Assembly (NCBI RefSeq): GCF_900142665.1
Contig: NZ_FRBR01000003.1
Span: 62,001-126,000 of the forward strand
Reading direction: 5' to 3'
Length of the DNA: 64,000 nt
Origin: Roseovarius pacificus
GTDB lineage: Bacteria > Pseudomonadota > Alphaproteobacteria > Rhodobacterales > Rhodobacteraceae
Position numbers and translations under genes: made by a program. Each line of letters begins with the position of its first letter. Position 1 is the stretch's first letter. The notes under the pieces were generated by a model. The model was not told where the DNA came from. It made no database searches and saw only the letters and a program-made list of their open reading frames with translations. Positions 52,606 through 61,565 of this stretch are shown piece by piece.

Positions 52606-54183
52606 ATGGCGAAAATCGCGTTCATATTGCTGTGTCACAAGGATCCGGACGCGATCATAGGTCAGGCGAACATGCTGACAGCCGCGGGCGATTGCATGGC
52701 GATTCATTTCGACGCCCGCGCACGGCCCGAACATTACCGCAAAATCCGCGAGGCGCTGGCCGACAATCCCAACGTCACCTTTGCCAGGAAGCGCATCAAA
52801 TGCGGCTGGGGCGAGTGGTCTCTGGTGCAGGCCACGCTTTACGCGGTCGAGGCCGCGGTCGAGGAATTTCCACACGCCACCCATTTCTACATGCTGTCCG
52901 GCGATTGCGCGGCGATCAAATCGGCGGCCTATGCGCATGAATTCCTCGATGCCAACGATGTCGATTTCATCGAAAGCTTCGATTATTTCGAAAGCGACTG
53001 GATCAAGACCGGCATGAAGGAAGAGCGGCTGATCTATCGCCATTTCTTCAACGAGCGCACGCAATCCAAACGGTTCTACGCCAGTTTCGAATTGCAGAAA
53101 CGGCTGGGCCTGACCCGCGAAATTCCCGCCGACATCCAGGTCCAGATCGGCAGCCAGTGGTGGTGCCTGCGCCGCCGCACCATCGAATGGATTCTGGACT
53201 TCACCCGCAAGCGGCGCGATGTCATGCGGTTTTTCCGCACCACATGGATTCCCGACGAGACATTCTTTCAGACCCTTGTGCGCCATGTCGTGCCCGACGA
53301 AGAAATCCGCACCCGGACCCTGACATTCCTGATGTTCACCGATTACGGGATGCCGGTGACGTTTTATAACGATCACTACGACCTGCTGCTCAGTCAGGAT
53401 TTCCTGTTCGCCCGCAAGATCAGCCCCGAGGCCACGGAACTCAAGACACGGCTGGGCGCGCTATATGCCGACGACAAGGCCGAATTCAAGATATCGAACG
53501 AAGGGCGCAGCCTGTTCAGCTTCCTGACCGGGCGAGGCCGGATCGGGCGGCGTTTCGCCAGCCGGTTCTGGGAAACCGAAAGCACCCTTGGCCGGGATCG
53601 CGAACTGATGATCGTGGTGTGCAAGAAATGGCATGTCGCCAAGCGCCTGCTCGACAAGCTGCGCCATGTCGTGAACGTGCCCGCCATCGAATACCTGTTC
53701 AACGAGGAAGACACCGCATTGCCCGATCTGGGTGGCATTCAGGCCACGCTGGGCAAGCGGACGCGCCACCGCCGGGCGCTGATGCGGATGCTGTTCGATT
53801 ATTACGATACGGATCGCCTGATCGTGTGTATCGACCCGGCCAGTCTGGATTTGTTGCATGATTTCAACGGTGATCGTTCGACCACGAAGATCCTCGAAAT
53901 CCAGTGCCAGTTTTCCGACGATTACCTTGCCGGTCACGCGATGCGTGTCGGGCTGGCCGGGGAACAGACCCCGCCCGAAACGCTGGAACGGCTGCTGCCG
54001 ACCATCCGGGGCGACATCAATTTCGAAAGCGACCGCATTCGCGACGCCGAGTTCGAGAATCACATGATCCTGCGCGAAGGTGACGATGTCGAACAACATG
54101 CCGGGCTGATCGCGCGGTTTCTTGATGTCGGGCCGGAGAAAGCGCTAGAGGTGGCGCAAACCGATCACCTGTTTGCCGATTGA
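52606..54183 (+). CDS. Core-2/I-branching-type N-acetylglucosaminyltransferase (GT14) with extra C-terminal domain
   Basis: A 525-aa protein. Residues 1-270 have the GT14 pattern: FILLCHKDPDAI, IHFDARARPEHY, the acidic YMLSGDCAAIKS and SQWWCLRRRTIEW. Residues 290-525 form a second domain (REL MIVVCKKWHVAKRLLDKL, LIVCIDPASLDLL) of the Rhodobacteraceae-specific type, probably DUF5928, that looks like a nucleotide-binding or sulfotransferase-linked module. ATG 52606 gives the family-like start. It pairs divergently with the sulfotransferase. Confidence 0.82.
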   Translation: MAKIAFILLCHKDPDAIIGQANMLTAAGDCMAIHFDARARPEHYRKIREALADNPNVTFARKRIKCGWGEWSLVQATLYAVEAAVEEFPHATHFYMLSGDCAAIKSAAYAHEFLDANDVDFIESFDYFESDWIKTGMKEERLIYRHFFNERTQSKRFYASFELQKRLGLTREIPADIQVQIGSQWWCLRRRTIEWILDFTRKRRDVMRFFRTTWIPDETFFQTLVRHVVPDEEIRTRTLTFLMFTDYGMPVTFYNDHYDLLLSQDFLFARKISPEATELKTRLGALYADDKAEFKISNEGRSLFSFLTGRGRIGRRFASRFWETESTLGRDRELMIVVCKKWHVAKRLLDKLRHVVNVPAIEYLFNEEDTALPDLGGIQATLGKRTRHRRALMRMLFDYYDTDRLIVCIDPASLDLLHDFNGDRSTTKILEIQCQFSDDYLAGHAMRVGLAGEQTPPETLERLLPTIRGDINFESDRIRDAEFENHMILREGDDVEQHAGLIARFLDVGPEKALEVAQTDHLFAD

Positions 54184-54195
54184 GGAGCAGCGCCC

Positions 54196-54564
54196 ATGTC
54201 CTATGCCTATGACGACCAGAATATCTTTGCCAAGATCCTGCGCGGCGAGATTCCGAACGATACCGTTCTGGAAACCGAACACAGCCTTGCCTTCAACGAT
54301 ATTCAGCCACAGGCGCCGGTGCATGTGCTGGTGATCCCGAAAGGGCCTTACGTCTGCTATGACCATTTCGCGCAGGAGGCCAGCGATGCCGAAATCGCCG
54401 ACTATACCCGCGCCATCGGCGAGGTGTGCAGGCTCATGGGGGTCGAACAGGGCGGATTCCGCATGATCTCGAACGCGGGTGAACACGGTGTGCAGGAGGT
54501 GCCCCACCTGCATGTCCATATCCTGGGTGGGCGTCCTCTGGGCCGAATGCTGGAAAAGGCCTGA
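54196..54564 (+). CDS. HIT family nucleotide hydrolase (HinT-like)
   Basis: A 122-aa HIT protein with IFAKILRGEIP and the catalytic HLHVHILGG (residues ~104-112). It likely hydrolyses aminoacyl- or phosphoramidate-AMP compounds. It follows the GT14 gene by 12 nt and may be co-transcribed. A GC-rich hairpin follows. Confidence 0.93.
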   Translation: MSYAYDDQNIFAKILRGEIPNDTVLETEHSLAFNDIQPQAPVHVLVIPKGPYVCYDHFAQEASDAEIADYTRAIGEVCRLMGVEQGGFRMISNAGEHGVQEVPHLHVHILGGRPLGRMLEKA

Positions 54565-54577
54565 CAGGCCGGTCTGA

Positions 54578-54604
54578 CGGCCCCTGTTGTCAGGGGCCGC
54601 TTGT
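54578..54604. terminator. Terminator between the HIT gene and ribH2
   Basis: A 9-bp stem CGGCCCCTG/CAGGGGCCG with a TTGT loop, followed by CTTGT. It lies between two convergent genes. Confidence 0.65.
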
Positions 54605-54614
54605 CATCAGGGTT

Positions 54615-55049
54615 TCAGGCAGCCAGCGCGGCGCGTGTTTTTCCGATGCTCAGCGCGGCACGCGCGGCTTCGCGCCCCTTTTCGATGAAATGCGCCCGGA
54701 AGATCGCGTCGTGATGCGCGGTTTCCTGATACTGATGCGGGGTCAGGGAAACCGACAGGACAGGCACGCCGCTGTCCAGCCCGGCGCGCATCAGCCCGTC
54801 CACTACGGCCTGCGCCACGAAATCGTGGCGGTAAATCCCGCCATCCACCACAAAGGCCGCTGCGGCCACCGCGCCGTAACGTCCGGTCATGGCCAGATCG
54901 CGCGCCAGAAGCGGCATTTCGAACGCACCGGGTACGTCGAACACATCGACCTGTTCGCGTGGGATCAACTCGCAAAACCCATCCAGGGCGCGATCCACGA
55001 TATCGGCGTGCCAGTTGGCTTTGACAAAGGCATAGCGGGTGTGTGTCAT
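54615..55049 (-). CDS. ribH2: 6,7-dimethyl-8-ribityllumazine synthase, RibH2 type
   Basis: Penultimate step of riboflavin synthesis. The 144-aa protein has VPGAFEMPLLARDL and AAAFVVDGGIYRHDFVAQAV, with the catalytic His region. The sequence (KANWHADIVDRALDGF) resembles the decameric RibH2 found as a second lumazine synthase in alphaproteobacteria. ATG 55049 follows AGGAG. It stands alone behind an FMN riboswitch, so it is controlled by flavin level rather than placed in a rib operon. Confidence 0.87.
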   Translation of the reverse strand: MTHTRYAFVKANWHADIVDRALDGFCELIPREQVDVFDVPGAFEMPLLARDLAMTGRYGAVAAAAFVVDGGIYRHDFVAQAVVDGLMRAGLDSGVPVLSVSLTPHQYQETAHHDAIFRAHFIEKGREAARAALSIGKTRAALAA

Positions 55050-55129
55050 GTGGGGCTCCTTTCCTGATCGACACGTCTCACCCAAGGCGCAGTACGACAG
55101 GAAAGACGGGAACCCCCGCCTGGCCCGGC

Positions 55130-55273
55130 GTTCTCTTCCATCCGGACTATGACCGTCGGCCCTGGAGTCTCACCAGATCTGCTGACCCCCGGCCATGGGG
55201 CCGGAGCGCTCGCGGGCTCGGGGCGCGATTGGCCCCATACCGCCGGTGGGGAATTCCGCCCCGCCCTGAGAAC
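55130..55273 (-). promoter_or_regulatory. FMN riboswitch (RFN element)
   Basis: Read on the minus strand, the closing stem GTTCTC/GAGAAC encloses CAGGGCGGGGCGGAATTCCC, ACCGGCGGTA, AGCCCGCGAGC, GATCTGGTGAGACTCCAG, GCCGACGGTCATAGTCCGGA and TGGAAGAGAAC, matching the RFN consensus in order. It lies 80 nt before the ribH2 ATG. FMN binding should repress ribH2. A GC-rich arm just downstream (CCGGGC...GGCGGGGG) may form the switch. Confidence 0.95.
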
Positions 55274-55404
55274 AGTGCCGATCATTGGCGATCCCCGCAC
55301 GACTGGCAACCCGGAAAACGCATACGCCCGCATCGTTTCCGACACGGGCGCAGCGGGGAAGTGTCAGGGGGCGGCATCTGCGCACCCCTGACTGGTGGTT
55401 CGGG

Positions 55405-55644
55405 TTAGCCGTCAGCGGGCAGTACGCCGGCTTCTTGAGCTGCGGTGATCTCCTCCTCACTCAGAGCGCCGTCGGCGTCTGTGTCAACGCTCGAAAACAC
55501 ATCCGCGCCTGCCTCGGGATAGGCAGCCTGGAATTCCGACATCGATACCATGCCGTCGCCATCGGTGTCCGCAGATTGAGCGAGGGCAAAACCCGGCACG
55601 ATCAGAGCGGTGGCGAAAGTGGCGGCAGTGATCTTCTTGAACAT
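55405..55644 (-). CDS. Secreted EF-hand calcium-binding protein
   Basis: A 79-aa precursor with a signal peptide (KKITAATFATALIVPGFALAQ) and two EF-hand loops, DTDGDGMVSMSEF and DTDADGALSEEEI, each with the canonical acidic positions. It is probably a periplasmic or secreted calcium-responsive protein. ATG 55644 is used; one at 55653 adds MFP. An 8-bp GC stem (GTCAGGGG/CCCCTGAC) follows as a possible weak terminator. The 273-bp gap upstream (55645-55917) shows no gene. Confidence 0.82.
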   Translation of the reverse strand: MFKKITAATFATALIVPGFALAQSADTDGDGMVSMSEFQAAYPEAGADVFSSVDTDADGALSEEEITAAQEAGVLPADG

Positions 55645-55917
55645 TGGAAACATCCTTTTCCGGTTCGTGTTGACGAGGGTCGTTGTGCCCTCTGAGGCAG
55701 AAGGTGGGGGCTAAGTGTCCCGATGTCTGTATGTGACGATCAACCCGTCGAAAATCTGCGGAAACAGGCTGAAATCGCGGGTTTGGCTCGGCGCTTGGTT
55801 GCCGCTGGTCCGGGGCCCCATGGAACCAGCGGGATTTCGCGCTCCGAGAAGCGTCATTTTGGCAATGACTCGCAAAAGGCAACCGTTTCAAACGATGCCG
55901 CGTGCGGCTCGCGGGGA

Positions 55918-56913
55918 TTACAACAGCCCGTTTGCCGGTTTGATCGTGCCGGTTTCGATTCCCCGCCAGTTGGTGATTGGCGCGTTCATGAATCTGCGGG
56001 TTGCCGGATGATCGGCGTCCAACACGCCCAACCGCACCAGAAGCGCTGCGATGGTGCATTCCGCCGCGCGGGTGGCGCCGTCTTCGATCTTCACGGCGAG
56101 TCCCAGCCTGCGACCGGGAATAATGGCGATGAAAAACGCCTCGGCCCCGGTTTTCAGGGCGACGGGTTCCTTGCAGGCGCGCATCAGTTCCGTACAGGCG
56201 CGTTTTTCCCCGGCCACCAGTTCGGGATGGGCGACCATCGCCTGCCACAGCCGCACCGCCGCCGTTTCCCGCGCGTTGCGCCCCTCGCGCGCGGCGGCGA
56301 ATGAGGCCATGGCGCGGGCCATGCCGTGCATCGACGTGGCGAAGTTCGGGGCCGAACAACCGTCGATCCCGAAACAGGGGCTGGTTTCGCCTGTCATTTC
56401 CTCGAACGCCTCGAGACATGCCCGCTGCATCGGATGGGTCGGCTCCACATATTCGGGACCCCATCCCATGTGCTGCGTCAGCGTCAGGAAGCCCGCATGT
56501 TTGCCGGAGCAGTTGTTATGCACCTGGCAGGGTTTCTCATCCGCCCTGATCAGCGCATGGCGCGCGGCCTTGTCCTTGGGCATATGCGCACCGCAGCGGA
56601 AATCGCCGTCTTGCAGGTTCAGATCACCGAGCCACGCGCGCACCCGGTCGGTATGGATCGCCGCCCCGTTATGCGAGGCACAGGCCAGCGCCAGGTGCTC
56701 GCTGTTCAATCCACGGGCATCGGCGGCCCCGGTTTCCACCAGCGGCAGCGCCTGAATCATCTTGGCCGAACTGCGCGGAAGCACCGTGGCCTTCGGATCG
56801 CCCCAGGCCTCGACAATCGCTCCGGTATCGTCGCAAATCACCGCATGACCGCGATGAAGGCTTTCGGCCATCGGTCCGCGCCAGATTTCAGTCAGGGGAA
56901 CAGCGTTGGTCAT
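55918..56913 (-). CDS. Asparaginase (rhizobial/type II thermolabile family)
   Basis: A 331-aa protein of the family of Rhizobium etli AnsA-type asparaginase: RSSAKMIQALPLVETGAA, CASHNGAAIHTDRV, CQVHNNCSGKHAGFLT and GIDGCSAPNF. It hydrolyses asparagine to aspartate and ammonia in the cytosol. ATG 56913 follows GGAGG; a longer frame from 56952 is unlikely. Divergent from the IalB-like gene. Confidence 0.9.
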   Translation of the reverse strand: MTNAVPLTEIWRGPMAESLHRGHAVICDDTGAIVEAWGDPKATVLPRSSAKMIQALPLVETGAADARGLNSEHLALACASHNGAAIHTDRVRAWLGDLNLQDGDFRCGAHMPKDKAARHALIRADEKPCQVHNNCSGKHAGFLTLTQHMGWGPEYVEPTHPMQRACLEAFEEMTGETSPCFGIDGCSAPNFATSMHGMARAMASFAAAREGRNARETAAVRLWQAMVAHPELVAGEKRACTELMRACKEPVALKTGAEAFFIAIIPGRRLGLAVKIEDGATRAAECTIAALLVRLGVLDADHPATRRFMNAPITNWRGIETGTIKPANGLL

Positions 56914-57090
56914 ATGGCCTCCGGTTGGCGGGTCTGTGCGGTTTTCCGCCAATTGCGTCTTTCATGTCTCGCCTGTTTCAGGCTAATATTGCTATGTCGA
57001 GTACGAAATGGCGGCGCAATATACAACTCCCGCGAACGGAGGCGCGCAGCCAGCTGGATTGAGGCTAAGGACAGCTTGGAGGCTGGACAT

Positions 57091-57618
57091 ATGGTATCAC
57101 GAATTGCACGCGGGTGTGCTGGCGCTCTTCTGGCTCTGGTGGCCACCGGCGCATGGGCGCAGGAAGAAAGCACCAATCAGGTCGCCGCAGAAACCGCCTG
57201 GAGCGTTTTCGAAGACAAGGACCCGCGCGAATGCTGGGCGGTGTCCTCGCCCACGGAAACGGTGAACATGAAGGACGGGCGCGTCGTGGCCGTGCGGCGC
57301 GGGGACATCCTTCTGATGACGTTCTTCCGTCCCGATGCGGGCGTCACGGGGCAGGTGGCCTTTACCGGCGGCTACCCGTTCGCAGGCGGATCGACCGTCA
57401 ACGTCAATATCAGCGGAACCGAGTTCGAACTCTTTACCGATGGCGAATGGGCGTGGCCCGCCAATGCATCGGACGATGCCAAGATCATCGCCGCCATGAA
57501 GCGGGGCGCCGACGCGGTGCTGACCGCGCGCTCGTCACGCGGGACGACCACCAAGGACACGTTCTCGCTTCTGGGCTATACTGCCGCGCTGGATGAGGCC
57601 GAAAAGCGCTGTCAGTGA
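57091..57618 (+). CDS. IalB-like (invasion-associated locus B) exported protein
   Basis: A 175-aa precursor with a signal peptide (GCAGALLALVATGAWAQE). It is followed by the IalB domain: WSVFEDKDPRECWAVSSPTE, RRGDILLMTFFRPD and GADAVLTARSSRGTTTKDTFS, with two cysteines. IalB proteins are periplasmic and widespread in alphaproteobacteria; their biochemical role is unknown and invasion is only a historical name. ATG 57091 follows TTGGAGG. Confidence 0.85.
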   Translation: MVSRIARGCAGALLALVATGAWAQEESTNQVAAETAWSVFEDKDPRECWAVSSPTETVNMKDGRVVAVRRGDILLMTFFRPDAGVTGQVAFTGGYPFAGGSTVNVNISGTEFELFTDGEWAWPANASDDAKIIAAMKRGADAVLTARSSRGTTTKDTFSLLGYTAALDEAEKRCQ

Positions 57619-57721
57619 CACGGCTTTCTTCTGTTCGGAAATGTTCCGGGAAATTTGAGGGGCAGAGCCCCTCATTCCGCGTGACCTGACTGCGCTTGCG
57701 CAGGCATTTGGTCTCCCCGGA

Positions 57722-58669
57722 TTACTCGCGCGGGGCCGCCGCGCGGCGCAGGCGGTCATTGATCGCAAGGCCCAGCCCGGCTTGCGGAATCGGCGATACG
57801 GCGATGCCTTCGGCTCCTGTCGCATCCAGGGCATGCAGGTGGTGAAACAGGTTGGCCGCCGCCTCGCGCAGATCGCCCGCCGGTGACAGGTTCAGATCGC
57901 ACTCCACCGCGCCGAACCCCAGAAGAACCTCGCTTTCGCGGGCTTCGGTGGCCTCCAGTCGCACCCGCGCCCCCGGCGCGTAATGCGATGTCATCTGTCC
58001 GGGCGCTGTCAGCGGATCGTTCGCGCCGCGCCGCGCCACCGGCCCGCCAAGCGCCGCTTCGATGGCCTCCACCGGCAATCCGCCGGGGCGCAGCAGGGTG
58101 GGACCCTCCGCCAGCCCCAGAATGGTAGATTCCACCCCGACCCCACAGGCCCCGCCATCCAGAATCGCCGCAATGCGCCCGTCCAGCCCGGCAGCCACAT
58201 GCGCCGCCGTCGTCGGGCTGATCCGCCCTGACGGATTGGCCGATGGCCCCGCCAGAGGCCCGCCGAATGCGCGCAGCAGCGCCCGCGCCACGGGATGCGC
58301 GGGCACCCGGATCGCCAGTGTCGGCAGGTCAGCCGTCACCAGCGGCGACAGGCCCGCATCGGGGCGCAGCGGCAACACCAAAGTCAGCGGTCCGGGCCAG
58401 AACGCGCTGGCCAGCCGGTCCGCCGCATCGGACCATTCCACATAGCGCCGCGCGGTTTCGGGGCTGTCCACATGCACGATCAGCGGGTTGAACCGCGGCC
58501 TGCCCTTGGCCTCGAAAATCCCGGCCACCGCCATGTCGTTGCGCGCATCGCCCCCCAGCCCGTAAACCGTTTCCGTCGGAAACGCGACCAGCCCGCCCTC
58601 GCGCAGAAGCTGCGCGGCACGGGCATACCCTTCCGTATCGGCGACAAGATGTTCTGTTGCTTCGGGCAT
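57722..58669 (-). CDS. L-threonylcarbamoyladenylate synthase (Sua5 type)
   Basis: Makes threonylcarbamoyl-AMP from threonine, bicarbonate and ATP for t6A37 of tRNA. The 315-aa protein has the YrdC domain (REGGLVAFPTETVYGLGG, KGRPRFNPLIVHV, PSANPSGRISPT) and a Sua5-type C-terminal domain of about 100 residues. It works with TsaB (27464-28063) and TsaD. Start 58669 gives a domain-like N-terminus. Divergent from the dehydrogenase gene. Confidence 0.93.
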   Translation of the reverse strand: MPEATEHLVADTEGYARAAQLLREGGLVAFPTETVYGLGGDARNDMAVAGIFEAKGRPRFNPLIVHVDSPETARRYVEWSDAADRLASAFWPGPLTLVLPLRPDAGLSPLVTADLPTLAIRVPAHPVARALLRAFGGPLAGPSANPSGRISPTTAAHVAAGLDGRIAAILDGGACGVGVESTILGLAEGPTLLRPGGLPVEAIEAALGGPVARRGANDPLTAPGQMTSHYAPGARVRLEATEARESEVLLGFGAVECDLNLSPAGDLREAAANLFHHLHALDATGAEGIAVSPIPQAGLGLAINDRLRRAAAPRE

Positions 58670-58803
58670 AAATGGCTCTGACGCGGCGTTTCGGTTGCTG
58701 GTGGGCGATCTTTGACTAGTCTGTGGATCGAACGAAAGGCATATAGGGGCGCGGCGGCATTGCCAAGCCGTGCCCGGCAAAGTGACAGATCAGGAGCAAT
58801 CAG

Positions 58804-60522
58804 ATGCCATATCGCGCCCCGGTAGAAGATTACCAGTTCATCTTCGATCATGTTGTCGGATTGGCTCAGGTCACCGCCACCGACCGGTTTTCCGAAACCA
58901 CGCCCGACCTGACCTCGGCCATCCTGAGCGAAGCGGGCCGCATGTGCGAAGAGGTTCTGCACCCGCTGCAACGCAACGGCGATCTGCACCCGGCGCATCT
59001 GGAAAACGGGGTCGTGCGCACCTCGCCCGGTTTTGCCGAAGGCTACCGCGCCATCGCCGAGGGCGGCTGGGTCTCGATCGGGGCCGACCCGGCGCATGGC
59101 GGCATGGGCCTGCCCATGACCCTGACCACCGCCGTCAACGAAATGATGAGCGCCGCCTGCCTGTCGCTGCAACTCAACCCACTGATGACTCAGGGCCAGA
59201 TCGAGGCGCTGGAACACCATGCCAGCGACGCGATCAAGGATATCTACCTGCCCAGGCTCGTCAGCGGCGAATGGTGCGGCACCATGAACCTGACCGAGGC
59301 GCAGGCCGGCTCCGACGTGGGCGCATTGCGCAGCAAGGCCAACCCCAACGGCGACGGCACCTATGCGATCACCGGGCAGAAGATCTTCATCAGCTGGGGC
59401 GACAACGATTTTGCCGAAAACGTTTGTCACCTCGTGCTGGCCCGCCTGCCCGACGGCAAGCCCGGCACCAAGGGAATCAGCCTGTTTATCGTCCCGAAAT
59501 ACATCCCTGACGAAAACGGCGCTCCGGGCCGGGCCAACGATCTGTCGGTCGTCAGCCTCGAACACAAGATGGGTCTGCATGGCAGCCCGACCTGCGTGAT
59601 GCAGTATGACGGCGCCACCGGCTGGCTGGTGGGCGAGGAACATGACGGCATGCGCGCCATGTTTACCATGATGAACAACGCCCGCCTCGGTGTGGGCGGG
59701 CAGGGGATCGGTGCCGCCGAAGGCGCGCTGCAACATGCGCTTGCCTACGCGCAGGAGCGCAAACAGGGCCGCAGCCCGGTTGAGAACGGCACCGGCACCA
59801 TCATCGACCACGCCGATGTGCGCCGCATGCTGACCACGATGAAGGCCGAAACCTATGCCGCGCGCTCCATCGCGCTGGCCTGCGCCGTGGCCATCGACAT
59901 GCAAACCGCCACCGGCGCGGCGGACTGGGCCGCGCGCGCCGCGTTCCTTACACCGATCGCCAAGGCCTTCGGCACCGATACCGGCATTGCCGTGTCCGAT
60001 CTGGGCGTGCAGGTGCATGGCGGCATGGGCTATATCGAGGAAACCGGCGCTGCCCAGTACCTGCGCGACGTGCGCGTGACCGCGATCTACGAGGGCACCA
60101 ACGGCATTCAGGCGATGGATTTCACCGCGCGCAAGCTGATGGACGGGGGCGAGGCCGCCCACGCCCTGATCGACGAGATCGAGGCACAGGCCGAAGGCGC
60201 TCGCGCCAAGCTGCCTGAACTGGCCGAACCGGTCTGGCAGGCCTCCGAAACCCTGCGCGAGGGGCTCGACTGGATGCTGGGGCAATCCGACCTGACTCAG
60301 CGCTTTGCCGGGGCAGTGCCATTCCTGCGCGCCTTTGCGCGGGTTCTGGGCGGGCATTATCACCTGGCCGCGGCCATCGCCGAAGGCGGCGACGGCCCGC
60401 GCACCCGTCTGGCGCGGTTCTATATCACCCGGCTCCTGCCCGAACACGAGGGGCTTCTGGCCCATGCCACCGCCGGGGCCGACGATCTCTATGCGCTCTC
60501 GCCCGAGGATCTGTCGGCCTGA
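58804..60522 (+). CDS. Acyl-CoA dehydrogenase, DmdC-like
   Basis: A 572-aa long-form acyl-CoA dehydrogenase with CGTMNLTEAQAGSDVGALRS, the FAD/acyl site SLEHKMGLHGSPTC, QVHGGMGYIEETG and the catalytic-base loop YEGTNGIQAMD, plus a C-terminal extension. The size and motifs match the 3-methylmercaptopropionyl-CoA dehydrogenase (DmdC) group, which acts in DMSP demethylation, but paralogues use other acyl-CoAs. It would pass electrons through ETF to ETF-QO (21514-23163). It overlaps the MBL gene by 1 nt (TGATG). Confidence 0.88.
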   Translation: MPYRAPVEDYQFIFDHVVGLAQVTATDRFSETTPDLTSAILSEAGRMCEEVLHPLQRNGDLHPAHLENGVVRTSPGFAEGYRAIAEGGWVSIGADPAHGGMGLPMTLTTAVNEMMSAACLSLQLNPLMTQGQIEALEHHASDAIKDIYLPRLVSGEWCGTMNLTEAQAGSDVGALRSKANPNGDGTYAITGQKIFISWGDNDFAENVCHLVLARLPDGKPGTKGISLFIVPKYIPDENGAPGRANDLSVVSLEHKMGLHGSPTCVMQYDGATGWLVGEEHDGMRAMFTMMNNARLGVGGQGIGAAEGALQHALAYAQERKQGRSPVENGTGTIIDHADVRRMLTTMKAETYAARSIALACAVAIDMQTATGAADWAARAAFLTPIAKAFGTDTGIAVSDLGVQVHGGMGYIEETGAAQYLRDVRVTAIYEGTNGIQAMDFTARKLMDGGEAAHALIDEIEAQAEGARAKLPELAEPVWQASETLREGLDWMLGQSDLTQRFAGAVPFLRAFARVLGGHYHLAAAIAEGGDGPRTRLARFYITRLLPEHEGLLAHATAGADDLYALSPEDLSA

Positions 60523-61565
60523 TGGACGGCGCAGGCGGGATATTGCGCTACCCGTGGGAGGCCCCGCCCGATCACGGCGCGGCGGTCGAGGTGGCAGAGG
60601 GCGTGCTGTGGATTCGCCTGCCGCTGCCGATGGTGCTGGATCATGTGAATGTCTACGCGCTGGATGACGGCGACAGCTGGACCGTTGTCGATACCGGCAT
60701 CCACTCGCAACATGCGGTCGCGCTGTGGGAACGGGTGCTGACCGGCCCCTTGCAGGGCAAACCGGTGGGCCGGGTGATCCTGACTCACCATCATCCCGAT
60801 CATATCGGCATGGCGGGCTGGCTGATGGAGCGTTTCGATGCCGAACTGATCACCACCCGCACCGCATGGCTGCTGGCGCGCATGCTGATCCTCGATGTCG
60901 AGGAACGCCCCACCCGGCAGACGCTCGAATTCTGGCTGAGCGCGGGCATGGACCCCGAGGTTTACGAGGCCCGCAAAACCGAGCGTCCCTATAATTTCGC
61001 CGATACCTCCTGTCCGATCCCGGTGGGTTACAGCCGCGTTCAGCAGGGCGACACGATCCGCGCGGGCGGGCGGATGTGGGACGTGCATATCGGCAACGGT
61101 CACGCCCCCGAACACCTGACGCTCTGGAGTCGTGACGACAATCTCGTGATCGCGGGCGATCAGATCCTCGCCTCGATCAGCCCCAATCTCGGCGTCTATC
61201 CCACCGAGCCCGAGGCCGATCCGGTGGCCGAATGGCTCGAGGCCTGCTCGCGCCTGGCCGGGCTGGCGCATGAGGGCCACCTCGTTTTGCCGGGCCACAG
61301 GCTGCCCTTCACCGGCCTGCCGGTGCGGATGCGGCAACTGATCGAGAATCACCACGGCGCGCTGGACCGCCTGCGCGCGTTTCTGGACCGCCCGAAAACC
61401 GCCACCGAATGCTTTCCGGCCCTGTTCAAACGGAAAATTGATGGCGACTCCTACGGATTGGCTCTTGTCGAAGCGGTCGCGCATCTCAATCATCTGCATC
61501 AGGCGGGCGAAATATCCCGCACCCGCCGCACGGATGGCGCGTGGCTGTGGCAGTCGAAGGGATAA
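60522..61565 (+). CDS. Metallo-beta-lactamase-fold hydrolase
   Basis: A 347-aa cytosolic MBL-fold protein with the metal motif THHHPDHIGMAG, VVDTGIHSQHA, GNGHAPEHL and LVLPGHRLPF. It is close to the glyoxalase II/thioesterase-like group. It starts in the stop codon of the acyl-CoA dehydrogenase gene, so it may hydrolyse a thioester or lactone product of the same pathway. This is inferred from context. Confidence 0.85.
   Translation: MDGAGGILRYPWEAPPDHGAAVEVAEGVLWIRLPLPMVLDHVNVYALDDGDSWTVVDTGIHSQHAVALWERVLTGPLQGKPVGRVILTHHHPDHIGMAGWLMERFDAELITTRTAWLLARMLILDVEERPTRQTLEFWLSAGMDPEVYEARKTERPYNFADTSCPIPVGYSRVQQGDTIRAGGRMWDVHIGNGHAPEHLTLWSRDDNLVIAGDQILASISPNLGVYPTEPEADPVAEWLEACSRLAGLAHEGHLVLPGHRLPFTGLPVRMRQLIENHHGALDRLRAFLDRPKTATECFPALFKRKIDGDSYGLALVEAVAHLNHLHQAGEISRTRRTDGAWLWQSKG

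Noticed and set aside
58480..60465. 661-codon frame antisense to the acyl-CoA dehydrogenase
   Set aside because: Shadow frame without recognisable domains, opposite a complete dehydrogenase.
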